NCBI GenBank assembly: GCA_016283355.1
Contig: JAEEMS010000008.1
Span: forward strand, 1 to 64,000
From: Elusimicrobiaceae bacterium
GTDB taxonomy: Bacteria > Elusimicrobiota > Elusimicrobia > Elusimicrobiales > Elusimicrobiaceae
Reading direction: 5' to 3'
Length of the DNA stretch: 64,000 nt
The notes beneath the pieces were generated by a model. That model was not told where the DNA came from and searched no databases. It saw nothing but the letters and a program-made list of their open reading frames with translations. How positions within the stretch are numbered: the stretch's first letter is position 1; every line of letters starts with the position of its first letter. Shown here piece by piece: positions 18,489 through 27,421 of this stretch. The position numbers and the translations under genes were made by a program.

Positions 18489-19649
18489 TTATTTAGCGGC
18501 TTTTTGTAAAGCGGTTACTTTATCGGTTTTTTCCCACGGGAAATTTTCCCGGCCGAAATGCCCGAAAGAAGCCGTCGGTTGGTAAATGGGACTGCGCAAT
18601 TTAAAATGCTCAATGATACCGCGTGGAGTAAGCGGGAAAATTTTTTGCGCAATTTTTGCTAATTTTTCATCGGGTAAGCGGCCGGTACCATCCGTATCCA
18701 CATAGAAACCGACAGGTTCGTCTTTCCCGATAGCATAAGCAATTTGTACCGTGCACTCGTCGGCTAATTTGGCAGCTACGATATTTTTGGCAATGTAGCG
18801 CGCCATATAAGCCGCGGAGCGATCTACTTTGGTTGGGTCCTTACCGGAGAAAGCGCCTCCGCCGTGCGGGCAGCGTCCGCCGTATGTATCTACAATAATT
18901 TTTCGTCCGGTTAAGCCGGTATCGGATTGCGGCCCGCCGATGACAAACTTCCCGGTGGGGTTGATGTAAATTTTAGTATCTTTATCAATCCATTGTTTTA
19001 CGACGGGTAAAACAACGGCTTTTTCAATTTCTTTTTTGGCTTTGTCGGTAATTTTATTTCCGCTGCGGTCCAAAATATCTTCGGTATGCTGGGTGGAAAG
19101 CACAATGGTATCCACGCGCATAGGTTTACCGTTTTTATATTGAACAGTTACTTGGGATTTTGCATCGGGCCCTAAATAAGGCAAGGTTTTATTCTTGCGG
19201 ACTTTCTCGTGATTTTTCAAAATGTTGTGAGAAAGCACCAATGAAAGCGGCATGTATTGCGGCGTTTCGTTTACGGCGTATCCCACCATTAAACCTTGGT
19301 CCCCTGCACCGCCGACGTCCACTCCTTGGCTGATATCGGGTGATTGCTGGCCGATTACGTTAATCACGGCGCACGTTTTATAATTAAATCCCCAGGTGGC
19401 GCTGTCGTAACCGATATCTTTGATTACATTACGGGCGATTTGTTCAATATCTACCCATGTGCGTGTTGTAATTTCTCCGCCGATAACAACGAGCCCGCGG
19501 GTAATGTAAGTTTCGCAAGCCACGCGTGCCGTTTTATCTTTTTCTAAAATTGCATCCAGTACCGCATCGGAAATTTGGTCACATACTTTATCGGGGTGGC
19601 CTTTGGAGACCGATTCGGACGTAAAATAACAGGTACCTTGTTTAATCAT
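18489..19649 (-). CDS. metK: S-adenosylmethionine synthetase
   Basis: 386 residues from [14 protein letters not shown]. It makes SAM from ATP and methionine. Landmarks are [21 protein letters not shown] at the N-terminus, GAGDQG (residues about 115-120), [14 protein letters not shown] and the P-loop-like [19 protein letters not shown]. An in-frame ATG 18 nt upstream exists. I prefer 19649 because AGGAG stands at the right spacing before it and the protein then matches family N-termini. SAM feeds methylation and the radical-SAM and rRNA methylation enzymes seen elsewhere in the window. Confidence 0.97.
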   Translation of the reverse strand: MIKQGTCYFTSESVSKGHPDKVCDQISDAVLDAILEKDKTARVACETYITRGLVVIGGEITTRTWVDIEQIARNVIKDIGYDSATWGFNYKTCAVINVIGQQSPDISQGVDVGGAGDQGLMVGYAVNETPQYMPLSLVLSHNILKNHEKVRKNKTLPYLGPDAKSQVTVQYKNGKPMRVDTIVLSTQHTEDILDRSGNKITDKAKKEIEKAVVLPVVKQWIDKDTKIYINPTGKFVIGGPQSDTGLTGRKIIVDTYGGRCPHGGGAFSGKDPTKVDRSAAYMARYIAKNIVAAKLADECTVQIAYAIGKDEPVGFYVDTDGTGRLPDEKLAKIAQKIFPLTPRGIIEHFKLRSPIYQPTASFGHFGRENFPWEKTDKVTALQKAAK

Positions 19650-19695
19650 AAGGATACTCCTAATCAAATTTGAGGGGATTATCTATATTATAGCA

Positions 19696-21144
19696 TTATA
19701 GCGAAGGTTCTTTTTGCTGCGGTGCAAGCGGCAAAAGTTCTTGTCCGTCGTAGGCAAAGTGAAACAACACCCCTGCCAAGAAACGAATTTGGTCGAAAAA
19801 ATCTTCCTCGCGGATGAATTCATCCGCGTTGTGTGCGGAATTTTCGTCGGTAGGATTCATCTGTGGGCCAAGTCCGTAGGTAATTACGCCGTTGCGGCGT
19901 AGAAATTCGCTGTCGCTGGAGGCCGGGCTCATTCCGTTCACGGTAATAGAGCCGGGTAGCAATTTTTTGGCGGTGGCATCAATGGCGCCAAAGAGCTCAT
20001 CGGTCCCATTCATTACGGGAGGTTCGGGAGTTTGCGGACGTTGGATTACTTCCAACGAGATATCCGGCTCTTGCGCAAATAAACGGGAAAGCTGCTCAAA
20101 AAATTCATCCGGGTCGGTGCCGGGCAATAAACGAATGTTGAGCAACGCACTGGCTGCGTTACTGGTGGTGTTGGGCTCCTCGCTGGCACTAAGTTCCGTT
20201 GGAGTGACCGTATCTTTGAGTTGGGAGCGGAAGAACGGATCTTGCGCCATTACTTCGGCGGCGTTTTGCTGGTTTTGCGGATTGCCGTGCAACAGCACAT
20301 CAATGGTCGTTTTTCCGTCTTCGTTTTGCAGGGGCAAAATAGCTTGAAAGAAATTGCGGGCCACCGGTGTAATTTTGGCCGGAGGATTATAAGCGGATAC
20401 TTTTGCCAGGGCCTGGGAAAGACGGTACACGGCGTTATCATTCGCGGGGATAGCGGCATGGCCACCCTGGCCGGAGGCGGTAATTTTCACATCCATATAT
20501 TGTTTGGAAGCTCCTTCGGCAAATACTAAAGGAGTATCGTTATCGGCGCGGATAATTCCGCCGCCTTCGTTGAGTGCAAAGCCGGGATTTATTTTTTCCC
20601 AATGAGTTCCAAGCAGCCACAGCAATCCGGTTTTACTGCCGCTTTCTTCGCCGGATGTAGCCAGGAAAATGATGTCGCGTTGCGGGCGCTGTGTTTGTTG
20701 GGCAAGCCACGTGAAAAGGGCTAAATATGCGGCGGTATAATTTTTATCGTCCGTAGCGCCCAAGCCATAGATGCGGCCGTTTTGCTGGGTAGCTTTGAAA
20801 GGGTTTTTGCTCCAATCGGGCGAAGCGGCCACCGTATCCAAGTGGGAAAGAAGCAAAAGCGGTTTTTTGGAAGGGTCCGTCCCTTTCAACCGCGCCATTA
20901 CGTTGGCGTATCCTTTGCGCGGAATAAAAATATCCCAATCAATGTGATTTTTGTTAAACACCTTATATATATAGCGTGCGGCGGCTAATTCGTTGGGGTT
21001 GGGTTGAGATGTATCAATATTGATTAAATGGATTAAATGTTGCTTGGCGTTTTGATTGATTTTTTGCCAATCCGATGTTTCCTGCGCTTGCGCGGGGAAC
21101 GTAAATAAAATAATCCATACGCCCAATAAAAATTTTTTACACAT
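19696..21144 (-). CDS. Secreted M20 family metallopeptidase
   Basis: 482 residues with a signal peptide (1 to about 20, ending in AQA). The M20 dizinc centre is clear: HLDTV (first His/Asp), GATDDK (bridging Asp), EESGS (general base Glu and ligand) and a later SSDSEF. A dimerisation domain with GQGGHAAIP is present. Substrate is likely a peptide or N-acyl amino acid in the periplasm. Its ATG lies 1-2 nt beyond the stop of the DUF192 lipoprotein gene, so they form a two-gene unit. It differs from the cytoplasmic M20 peptidase of the peptide-transport cluster. Confidence 0.9.
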   Translation of the reverse strand: MCKKFLLGVWIILFTFPAQAQETSDWQKINQNAKQHLIHLINIDTSQPNPNELAAARYIYKVFNKNHIDWDIFIPRKGYANVMARLKGTDPSKKPLLLLSHLDTVAASPDWSKNPFKATQQNGRIYGLGATDDKNYTAAYLALFTWLAQQTQRPQRDIIFLATSGEESGSKTGLLWLLGTHWEKINPGFALNEGGGIIRADNDTPLVFAEGASKQYMDVKITASGQGGHAAIPANDNAVYRLSQALAKVSAYNPPAKITPVARNFFQAILPLQNEDGKTTIDVLLHGNPQNQQNAAEVMAQDPFFRSQLKDTVTPTELSASEEPNTTSNAASALLNIRLLPGTDPDEFFEQLSRLFAQEPDISLEVIQRPQTPEPPVMNGTDELFGAIDATAKKLLPGSITVNGMSPASSDSEFLRRNGVITYGLGPQMNPTDENSAHNADEFIREEDFFDQIRFLAGVLFHFAYDGQELLPLAPQQKEPSL

Positions 21145-21145
21145 A

Positions 21146-21574
21146 TTAAAATTGCAATGTGGCTCCCGGCACTACGCCGTGTTTGGCGGCGGTTTGGGCG
21201 CGCAGTTCTAGTACATATTGGCCGGTTCCGGCGGCGGTAGCCACTTCGTAATCGGGAGTATACGTATAAGAATGGGGCACCTGTTGGGCAACGGAGGTTA
21301 CTTTTTTATCCGTGCCGATGAATACCATGTCCAAATCAATGAGTGTATTTTTCATCCAAAATACTTGCTCCTGTTCCCGGTCAAATACAAACAACATGCC
21401 GCGGTTTTCGGGCAAGTCGGTCACAAACATAAGGCCTTTTTCCTGTTTGGCAGGTGTGTCGGCCAGGCGTGCTTGTACTTCAAAGCCGTCCGGCAATGTA
21501 ATCGTGCGCGTACGGTAGGAAGAACAGCCCGTCAGCAAAATCAAAATAAGGGTTGAAAAAAGCACTTTTTTCAT
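21146..21574 (-). CDS. DUF192 family lipoprotein
   Basis: 142 residues. Lipobox LLTGC at about 13-17 gives a lipid-anchored mature protein. The DUF192 core follows (KQEKGLMFV, then QVFWMKNTLIDLDMVF and VLELRAQTAAKHGVVPG). It is a paralogue of the cytoplasmic DUF192 protein at 16716. TACACT on the minus strand ends 8 nt before the ATG and no Shine-Dalgarno is present, so the mRNA may be leaderless. First gene of a pair with the secreted M20 peptidase. Confidence 0.9.
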   Translation of the reverse strand: MKKVLFSTLILILLTGCSSYRTRTITLPDGFEVQARLADTPAKQEKGLMFVTDLPENRGMLFVFDREQEQVFWMKNTLIDLDMVFIGTDKKVTSVAQQVPHSYTYTPDYEVATAAGTGQYVLELRAQTAAKHGVVPGATLQF

Positions 21575-21610
21575 ATATACTTAGTGTAGCATAAATAGGC
21601 AAAAAATTGG

Positions 21611-21664
21611 GGGCCTATTAGGCCCACAAAATACTTGACTATTTTAGTTTTTTGTTGGTACAAT
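21611..21664 (+). promoter_or_regulatory. Pilin promoter with upstream palindrome
   Basis: -35 TTGACT at 21635-21640, an 18-nt spacer, and -10 TACAAT at 21659-21664. A perfect palindrome GGGCCTA-T-TAGGCCC at 21611-21625 lies 9 nt before the -35. It is preceded by ATAAATAGG, which also occurs before the secreted-protein gene at 30580-31656. Confidence 0.65.
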
Positions 21665-21755
21665 AAGTTTGCGGCCTTGCAGTACGAGCAAAATTCCTGC
21701 AAGCCCAAAGGCCGCCCTCAAAGAGGAAAGGGTAAGCGGGAAGGAGATAATAGTT

Positions 21756-22352
21756 ATGAATAATAAAGGGTTCACCCTAATCGAATTATTGGTAGTGGTG
21801 CTCATCATCGGTATTTTGGCCGCTATGGCATTGCCCCAATACTTTAAAGCAGTTGAACGCAGCCGCATGAGCGAAGCTGTAACGTTGATGGCAAACATTG
21901 CCCAATCGGAACAACGCAAATACTTGCAAATCAACAAGTATATTTCCAACTTCCGCGGTTTGGACGTTGCCCCGAAAGGTGCTACTGGTCCGACACATTG
22001 TACCAAAGGGACGATGGATGCCTCCAATGCGTATTCCCCTTCTGAAACCTGCGGCGGTGGAAACGGTTTCTACTTGACCTTGTCTGTGGATAACACCAAT
22101 GTCAACGAAGGTAAAATCGAAGCTGCTCGTGCCAATGGTGACGGGCAATACAAATACACCTTGCACCGCTATTTTGGTGCTACGGGTGTAGCGTGTCAAG
22201 CCCGCAACGACAATGGTGCCGAATTGTGCGCCGATTTCTGCGGTATTGATACTTTGGCTAACGGTCAATACTGCTGTACGGACGGACAAACAGCTGCTGA
22301 CATGGACAGCTTTACCAATAGTACCTGTGCAAAACCTGCAGCTAACAGCTAA
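21756..22352 (+). CDS. Type IV pilin-like protein, cysteine-rich
   Basis: 198 residues from MNNKGFTLIELL. The prepilin peptidase site lies between Gly5 and Phe6 with Glu at +5 of the mature protein. The hydrophobic helix LIELLVVVLIIGILAA is followed by ALPQY, as in major or minor pilins and general-secretion pseudopilins. The globular part has about nine cysteines and is Asn/Gly-rich. AAGGAG precedes the ATG at normal spacing. No pilus ATPase, platform or peptidase gene is in the window, so it is an orphan relying on machinery elsewhere. It is monocistronic, with its own promoter and terminator. Confidence 0.92.
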   Translation: MNNKGFTLIELLVVVLIIGILAAMALPQYFKAVERSRMSEAVTLMANIAQSEQRKYLQINKYISNFRGLDVAPKGATGPTHCTKGTMDASNAYSPSETCGGGNGFYLTLSVDNTNVNEGKIEAARANGDGQYKYTLHRYFGATGVACQARNDNGAELCADFCGIDTLANGQYCCTDGQTAADMDSFTNSTCAKPAANS

Positions 22353-22374
22353 TTAGTAGCAGCATAGGATTTAC

Positions 22375-22412
22375 AGTGCCTCTCTTCTTGTAAGAGGGGC
22401 ACTTTTTTTGTT
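22375..22412 (+). terminator. Pilin terminator
   Basis: Near-perfect stem AGTGCC..CTCTT/AAGAG..GGCACT with a T-run. Confidence 0.88.
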
Positions 22413-22518
22413 GTTGTGGGAGCGGTTTTAACAATGTGTTGTTCTTCCCGGCGTTTTTTGCAAAGCAGATTTTGTTTTTAATTTGTGTATTTTCCTTCTA
22501 TCGTACGTCTATAATTGG

Positions 22519-22524
22519 TATAAT
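22519..22524 (+). promoter_or_regulatory. -10 box of the peptide-transporter operon, leaderless type
   Basis: A consensus TATAAT ending 7 nt before the ATG of the first ATPase gene. No Shine-Dalgarno is present. Confidence 0.65.
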
Positions 22525-22531
22525 ATAAGTA

Positions 22532-23509
22532 ATGACTGCTGCCCAAAATCCTTTATTGCAGGTAAAAGATTTACAGGTATCCTTCCGCACGGACGAAGGC
22601 ATTACCCCTGTGCTCCACGGCCTTTCCTACACCTTGCGCCGGGGGCGTATTTTGGCTGTGGTGGGGGAATCCGGCAGCGGTAAAACGGTGCATGCACTTT
22701 CTTTGCTGCGGTTGCTGCCGCCCAGCGCGCAAATTACAAAAGGCCAAATTTTGTTCAACGGTAAAGACATTTGCAAGATGAGCCCCGCACAACTGCGCAA
22801 AGTGCGCGGTGCCAAAATGGCGATGATTTTTCAGGACCCGTCCGCCAGTTTAAACCCGGTACTCACGATCGGCGAACAATTGGCCGAAACAATTTTGGCC
22901 CATAAAAAAATATCCAAACAAGAGGCGCTTTCACAATCCGCAAAATTGCTTGAAAAAGTAGGTATCCACGACCCGGAAAAACGATTAAACGAATATCCGT
23001 TCCAGTTTTCCGGCGGAATGTGCCAACGCGTGATGATTGCCATGGCGCTGGCGCTCAACCCGGAGGTGCTAATTGCCGACGAACCCACTACGGCATTGGA
23101 TGTTACCATTCAAGCACAAATTTTAAAACTTATCCGCAATTTACAGCAGCAAAGTAATATGTCGGCCGTTTTTATTACGCACAACTTGGCCGTAGTGGCC
23201 GGAATTGCCGATGATGTCTTGGTACTTTACGGCGGACTTTGTATGGAAGAAGCCCCGGTGGAAGATTTGTTTGCCCGGCCCCTTCATCCGTATACACAAG
23301 GGTTGTTAAAATCGTTGGTGTCGGTGCAAAAGAAAGAGGAAAAATTGCCCGCTATTGAAGGACAACCCCCGGTGCCCGGGCAAATAAAAGAAGGATGTCC
23401 GTTTGCTCCCCGTTGTGAAAAAGCCACAGAAAAATGTTTTAAAACGTGTCCGCCTTTGTTTGAAAAAGACACACGCAAAGTGCGTTGTTGGTTGGAGGAA
23501 AACGTATGA
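22532..23509 (+). CDS. dppD: Oligo/dipeptide ABC transporter ATPase, DppD/OppD type
   Basis: A 325-residue nucleotide-binding subunit of a peptide importer. Walker A is GESGSGKT, the Q-loop is IFQDP, the signature is FSGGMCQR, and Walker B is VLIADEPTTALD. The C-terminal extension carries the family's cysteine cluster (CPFAPRC..A...C), which often holds an Fe-S centre in this subfamily. It opens the operon dppD-dppF-M20 peptidase-dppB-dppC, whose genes overlap or nearly abut. No substrate-binding protein gene is present. Confidence 0.93.
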   Translation: MTAAQNPLLQVKDLQVSFRTDEGITPVLHGLSYTLRRGRILAVVGESGSGKTVHALSLLRLLPPSAQITKGQILFNGKDICKMSPAQLRKVRGAKMAMIFQDPSASLNPVLTIGEQLAETILAHKKISKQEALSQSAKLLEKVGIHDPEKRLNEYPFQFSGGMCQRVMIAMALALNPEVLIADEPTTALDVTIQAQILKLIRNLQQQSNMSAVFITHNLAVVAGIADDVLVLYGGLCMEEAPVEDLFARPLHPYTQGLLKSLVSVQKKEEKLPAIEGQPPVPGQIKEGCPFAPRCEKATEKCFKTCPPLFEKDTRKVRCWLEENV

Positions 23510-24333
23510 GCGTGCCGATACAAATTACGCACTTATCCAAAACGTATATCCGCCGGCCGTGGTTGGGCAAACACGCGGAAAAAGAGGTGCTAAAGGATAT
23601 TACACTGACGTTGCACCCCGGGCGGGTATTAGGGTTGGTGGGGGAATCCGGCTGCGGAAAGAGTACGCTGTGTAAAGTGCTTTTGGGTATTGAAAAACCA
23701 ACGACAGGGGAAGTGTTGGTGGACGGTCAAAATGTGGCTAAAATTTCAAAAGCACAATTTAAACAGTTGCGCCGCCAATTGCAAGTGATCTATCAAGACC
23801 CGTACGGCAGTTTGGACCCGCGTATGAACGTGCGCCAAATTTTAAGCGAACCGCTTGATATCCACGGTTTGAAAAAAGAAAAACAAGCGCGGGAAAAATA
23901 TTTAAAAGAATTAGTAGAAGCGGTGGGATTATCGGAAGCGTTTTTGGCGCGTTATCCGCATGAATTTTCCGGAGGGCAACGGCAACGTATTTGTATTGCG
24001 CGTGCGCTGGCGCTCAATCCTAAAATTTTAATTGCCGATGAGCCGGTTTCTTCGTTGGATGTTTCGGTTCAGGCGCAAATTTTAAATTTGTTAAAAGAAA
24101 TTAAACAAAAACGGAGTTTGTCGGTCCTGTTTGTAACGCACGACTTCGGGGTGGCACGATTCTTGTGTGATGATATCGCCGTGATGCATCAGGGGCGTAT
24201 CGTGGAATTTGCTCCGGCGGAGGAATTGTTTTCCCGGCCGCAAAATGCATATACAAAAAAATTGTTATCCGCTGTTCCCAAGGCAGACCCGTCTTTAAAA
24301 AATGAGTGGTTGGGTGCCACTGAGGAGAAATAA
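23506..24333 (+). CDS. dppF: Oligo/dipeptide ABC transporter ATPase, DppF/OppF type
   Basis: 275 residues from MSVPIQITHLSK. The ATG overlaps the TGA of dppD (ATGA), which fixes the start against an upstream in-frame ATG. Walker A is GESGCGKST, the Q-loop is IYQDPYGSLDPRM, the signature is FSGGQRQR, and Walker B is ILIADEPVSSLD. It pairs with DppD as the second ATPase. Confidence 0.93.
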   Translation: MSVPIQITHLSKTYIRRPWLGKHAEKEVLKDITLTLHPGRVLGLVGESGCGKSTLCKVLLGIEKPTTGEVLVDGQNVAKISKAQFKQLRRQLQVIYQDPYGSLDPRMNVRQILSEPLDIHGLKKEKQAREKYLKELVEAVGLSEAFLARYPHEFSGGQRQRICIARALALNPKILIADEPVSSLDVSVQAQILNLLKEIKQKRSLSVLFVTHDFGVARFLCDDIAVMHQGRIVEFAPAEELFSRPQNAYTKKLLSAVPKADPSLKNEWLGATEEK

Positions 24334-24334
24334 T

Positions 24335-25474
24335 ATGAATTCATCCCGTTTGTTACGCACGTTTTTGGAGCTTGTAAAAATTAACAGCGAATCTTTTCAT
24401 GAAAAAGAGATTCACCGCTTTTTGATGCAACGTTTGCAAAAATTGGGTTGCCGGGTATCAACGGATCATGCCGGCCGTTCTTATTCCACCGATGCCCCGG
24501 GAAATGTGTTTGGCTTTTTAAACGGTACCGTGAAAAGCAAACCTATTTTGCTTTGCTCGCACATGGATACCGTCAGCCCCGGAAATAATGTAAAACCGAT
24601 CGTTAAAAAAGACCGTATCACTTCGGACGGAACAACTATTTTAGGTGCCGATGATAAAGCCGGATTGGCAATTATTTTAGAGGTGTTACAAACATTGCAA
24701 GAAGAAAAAATTCCGCATCCGCCCGTTGAAGTGCTTTTTACGTTGACGGAAGAAAACGGCATGAACGGAGCTAAAAATGCAGATTATAAAAAATTAAAAA
24801 GCCGGGAAGGCCTTATCTTGGATAACGAAGAAGGCAACGAGGTTTTAATCCAAGGGCCCGCCGTAAATACAATTGAAGTGTGGATTAAAGGATTGGCCGC
24901 ACACGCGGGAGCGTGCCCGGAAAAAGGAATTTCCGCATTGGAAATAGCCGCATATGCGATTAGCCGTATGAAACTGGGCCGTATCGATAAAGAAACGGTA
25001 GCCAATATGGCGATTATCCAAGGTGGAAAAGCCACCAATATTGTAACGGATGAAATTTATTTGAAAGGAGAGGCCCGCAGTTTAAACAATGCTAAATTGG
25101 CCAAACAAACCGCGCATATGAAAGCGTGCTTTGAAGAAGCCGTGAAACGTTACACAAAAAAAATCGACGGGAAAGTACGTAAACCTTCTTTTAAATTTGT
25201 ACCGTTCCAGCGTTATCCCGCCGTCAATGTGTCCAAACAACATCCGTTGGTACGCCAATTACTCGCGGCTGCCAAAAAAGAGAAAATAACAATGCGGGCG
25301 TGCGCTTCCGGCGGCGGATGCGATGCCAATGTGCTCAGCGGATTTGGTTTTACGTTGCCCAATGTAGGGGTGGGATGCCGTAATTGCCACACGCAGCAAG
25401 AATACCTGTTGCTCAAAGAATTTTTTAATACGTGTAATGTCGTGTTAGATGTAGTACGCAATTATAAAAAATAG
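24335..25474 (+). CDS. Cytoplasmic M20 peptidase (tripeptidase T-like)
   Basis: 379 residues from MNSSRLLRTFLEL. GAGGAG ends just before the dppF stop and sets this start. Dizinc motifs are SHMDTV, GADDKAG and TEENG, with a dimerisation segment AHAGACPEKG and a C-terminal SGGGCDAN. This matches the PepT-like M20B group, though a related amidase is possible. Its place inside the peptide importer operon argues that it hydrolyses imported peptides as they arrive. Confidence 0.9.
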   Translation: MNSSRLLRTFLELVKINSESFHEKEIHRFLMQRLQKLGCRVSTDHAGRSYSTDAPGNVFGFLNGTVKSKPILLCSHMDTVSPGNNVKPIVKKDRITSDGTTILGADDKAGLAIILEVLQTLQEEKIPHPPVEVLFTLTEENGMNGAKNADYKKLKSREGLILDNEEGNEVLIQGPAVNTIEVWIKGLAAHAGACPEKGISALEIAAYAISRMKLGRIDKETVANMAIIQGGKATNIVTDEIYLKGEARSLNNAKLAKQTAHMKACFEEAVKRYTKKIDGKVRKPSFKFVPFQRYPAVNVSKQHPLVRQLLAAAKKEKITMRACASGGGCDANVLSGFGFTLPNVGVGCRNCHTQQEYLLLKEFFNTCNVVLDVVRNYKK

Positions 25475-25481
25475 AGGATTT

Positions 25482-26507
25482 ATGCTTCGTTACATTATTC
25501 GTCGTTTGCTCTTATTGCCGCTGGTGGTATTGGGAGTGACGTTTGGGTTATTCTTTTTAACACAACGTTTAAGCCCGGAGATGCGTGCTTCGTTGTACAT
25601 TAAAGATCCACGGCAAATGAACGCCATGGAAGAAATTATACGCGAATACGGTTTGCGGGATAATGTTTTTAAACAATATGGCCGGTGGCTGGGAAATGTG
25701 GTAAAAGGAGATTTGGGATACAGCCCCAGTGCCAATATGCCGGTGGCACGGGCCATCAAAGAGTATTTACCGGCTACGATTCAATTGGCTTTTGTGACAA
25801 TTTTACTGGTTGTTTTTTTCGGCGTTTGGTTCGGGAGCGCTTCGGCCGTACATAAAGATAAGTGGCAGGATATTGTAGCGCGGTTTGTTTCGGTGGGGGG
25901 TTTTTCTTTGCCGATTTTCGTACTAGGGCTTTTAATGCTGATGTTATTTTACGGGAAATTGGGTTGGTTCGCTCCGGGGGGATATTCGGTTCAATCCAAT
26001 ATGATTATCCACGCTGCCGCGTTTAAAACGTATACGGGATTCTTGCTGATTGATACGTTGCTTAACGGTCATCCGCGTGTGTTTTTGGATGTGTTATTCC
26101 ATTTGGTGCTTCCGTCGGTAACATTGTGCATCGGTTCTTTTGCATTGATGGTGCGTGTGATGCGCTCAAGTATGTTGGAAGAATTAAACAAGGATTATGT
26201 GCGCACGGCCCGCGCCAAAGGGTTGCCGGAATGGAAAGTGGTGTATAAGCATGCCGGTAAAAATGCAATTATCCCCGTGATTACACTGGCAAGCATTCAG
26301 TTCATTCGGTTGTTGGGTGGAACGGTGATTGTGGAAACAATTTTTGATTATCCGGGAATCGGACGGTTTGGTGTGATTGCGGCACAACAATTGGATATAG
26401 CCGGCATTTTAGGGTTTTCTCTTATGGTGGCGGTATTGTTTGTAATAGGGAATTTGTTATCGGATATCTTGTATACGGCGGTTGATCCGCGTATTCGGTT
26501 GGAGTAA
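25482..26507 (+). CDS. dppB: Peptide ABC transporter permease, DppB/OppB type
   Basis: 341 residues with six predicted membrane segments. The N-terminal MLRYIIRRLLLLPLVV is typical, and the EAA loop reads as VRTARAKGLPEWKVVYKHAGKN-type sequence. It forms the channel with DppC. It lies 7 bp after the peptidase gene and 2 bp before dppC. Confidence 0.94.
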   Translation: MLRYIIRRLLLLPLVVLGVTFGLFFLTQRLSPEMRASLYIKDPRQMNAMEEIIREYGLRDNVFKQYGRWLGNVVKGDLGYSPSANMPVARAIKEYLPATIQLAFVTILLVVFFGVWFGSASAVHKDKWQDIVARFVSVGGFSLPIFVLGLLMLMLFYGKLGWFAPGGYSVQSNMIIHAAAFKTYTGFLLIDTLLNGHPRVFLDVLFHLVLPSVTLCIGSFALMVRVMRSSMLEELNKDYVRTARAKGLPEWKVVYKHAGKNAIIPVITLASIQFIRLLGGTVIVETIFDYPGIGRFGVIAAQQLDIAGILGFSLMVAVLFVIGNLLSDILYTAVDPRIRLE

Positions 26508-26509
26508 TT

Positions 26510-27382
26510 ATGAACGAGCGGATTTGGAAACGAATTTATAAAAATAAAACTTCTCTTTTCGGCTTAATTTTAGTGGCCTTGTTTGCATTGGTGGCTCTGT
26601 TGGCACCCGTTTTGGCCCCTGTACAAAATAAAAATAATCCGTACCAGTTGCCACAGAAAAGTTATCAGATTGCTCCGCAACCGCCTTCTTCACAAAATTG
26701 GTTTGGAACAACGGAACAACAGTATGATTTGTACTATGGGGTTGTGTGGGGGACACGTCTGGCTTTTAAAATCGGAATTACCGTTACTTTCTTTGCGTTT
26801 TTGATCGGGTTATTTGTAGGAGGAATTGCAGCATATTTTGGCGGCAAGACGGATGAAATTTTGATGCGGCTGACGGATATTGTGTTTGCCGTGCCTTCCC
26901 TGGTCTTGGCAATGGTAATTGCGGCCATGTTGGGACCGGATATAAAAAATATGATGATCGCACTGACGGCCGTGGCGTGGCCTTCTTATGCACGGCTGGT
27001 GCGCGGGGATATTTTATCCGTTAAACAACGTGACTACGTGACAGCTGCCCGTACGCTGGGGGCACGCGGTCCGCGAATTTTGCTCAGACATATTTTGCCT
27101 AATTCCATTTATCCATCGGTAGTGGTAGCCAGTTTGGACATTGGATATATTGTGTTAACGGCGGCTTCCCTCTCCTTTTTGGGCTTAGGAGCACAGCCCG
27201 GAACGGCTGATTGGGGACAATTAATTGCCATGGCGCGCAATTGGGTTTTGGGTATACCGGGCCACACGTTTTTTTATTGGTATACCGTCGTAGCGCCAGG
27301 GGGAGCTATTTTCCTGTTTGTGTTGGGATGGAATTTGTTAGGGGATGCTTTTCGCGATATTTTAGACCCAAGACAGGGATGA
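26510..27382 (+). CDS. dppC: Peptide ABC transporter permease, DppC/OppC type
   Basis: 290 residues. One N-terminal segment precedes an exported loop and then five membrane helices. The EAA motif reads YVTAARTLGARGPRILLRHILPN and the C-terminus ends in DPRQG, the usual DppC ending LDPR. Last gene of the importer operon. No terminator is obvious, and the acyl-CoA synthetase follows after about 40 bp with its own TACAAT-like element. Confidence 0.94.
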   Translation: MNERIWKRIYKNKTSLFGLILVALFALVALLAPVLAPVQNKNNPYQLPQKSYQIAPQPPSSQNWFGTTEQQYDLYYGVVWGTRLAFKIGITVTFFAFLIGLFVGGIAAYFGGKTDEILMRLTDIVFAVPSLVLAMVIAAMLGPDIKNMMIALTAVAWPSYARLVRGDILSVKQRDYVTAARTLGARGPRILLRHILPNSIYPSVVVASLDIGYIVLTAASLSFLGLGAQPGTADWGQLIAMARNWVLGIPGHTFFYWYTVVAPGGAIFLFVLGWNLLGDAFRDILDPRQG

Positions 27383-27421
27383 TTTTATACAATAGAATGA
27401 GATGCTATTAATGAGGTGCTT

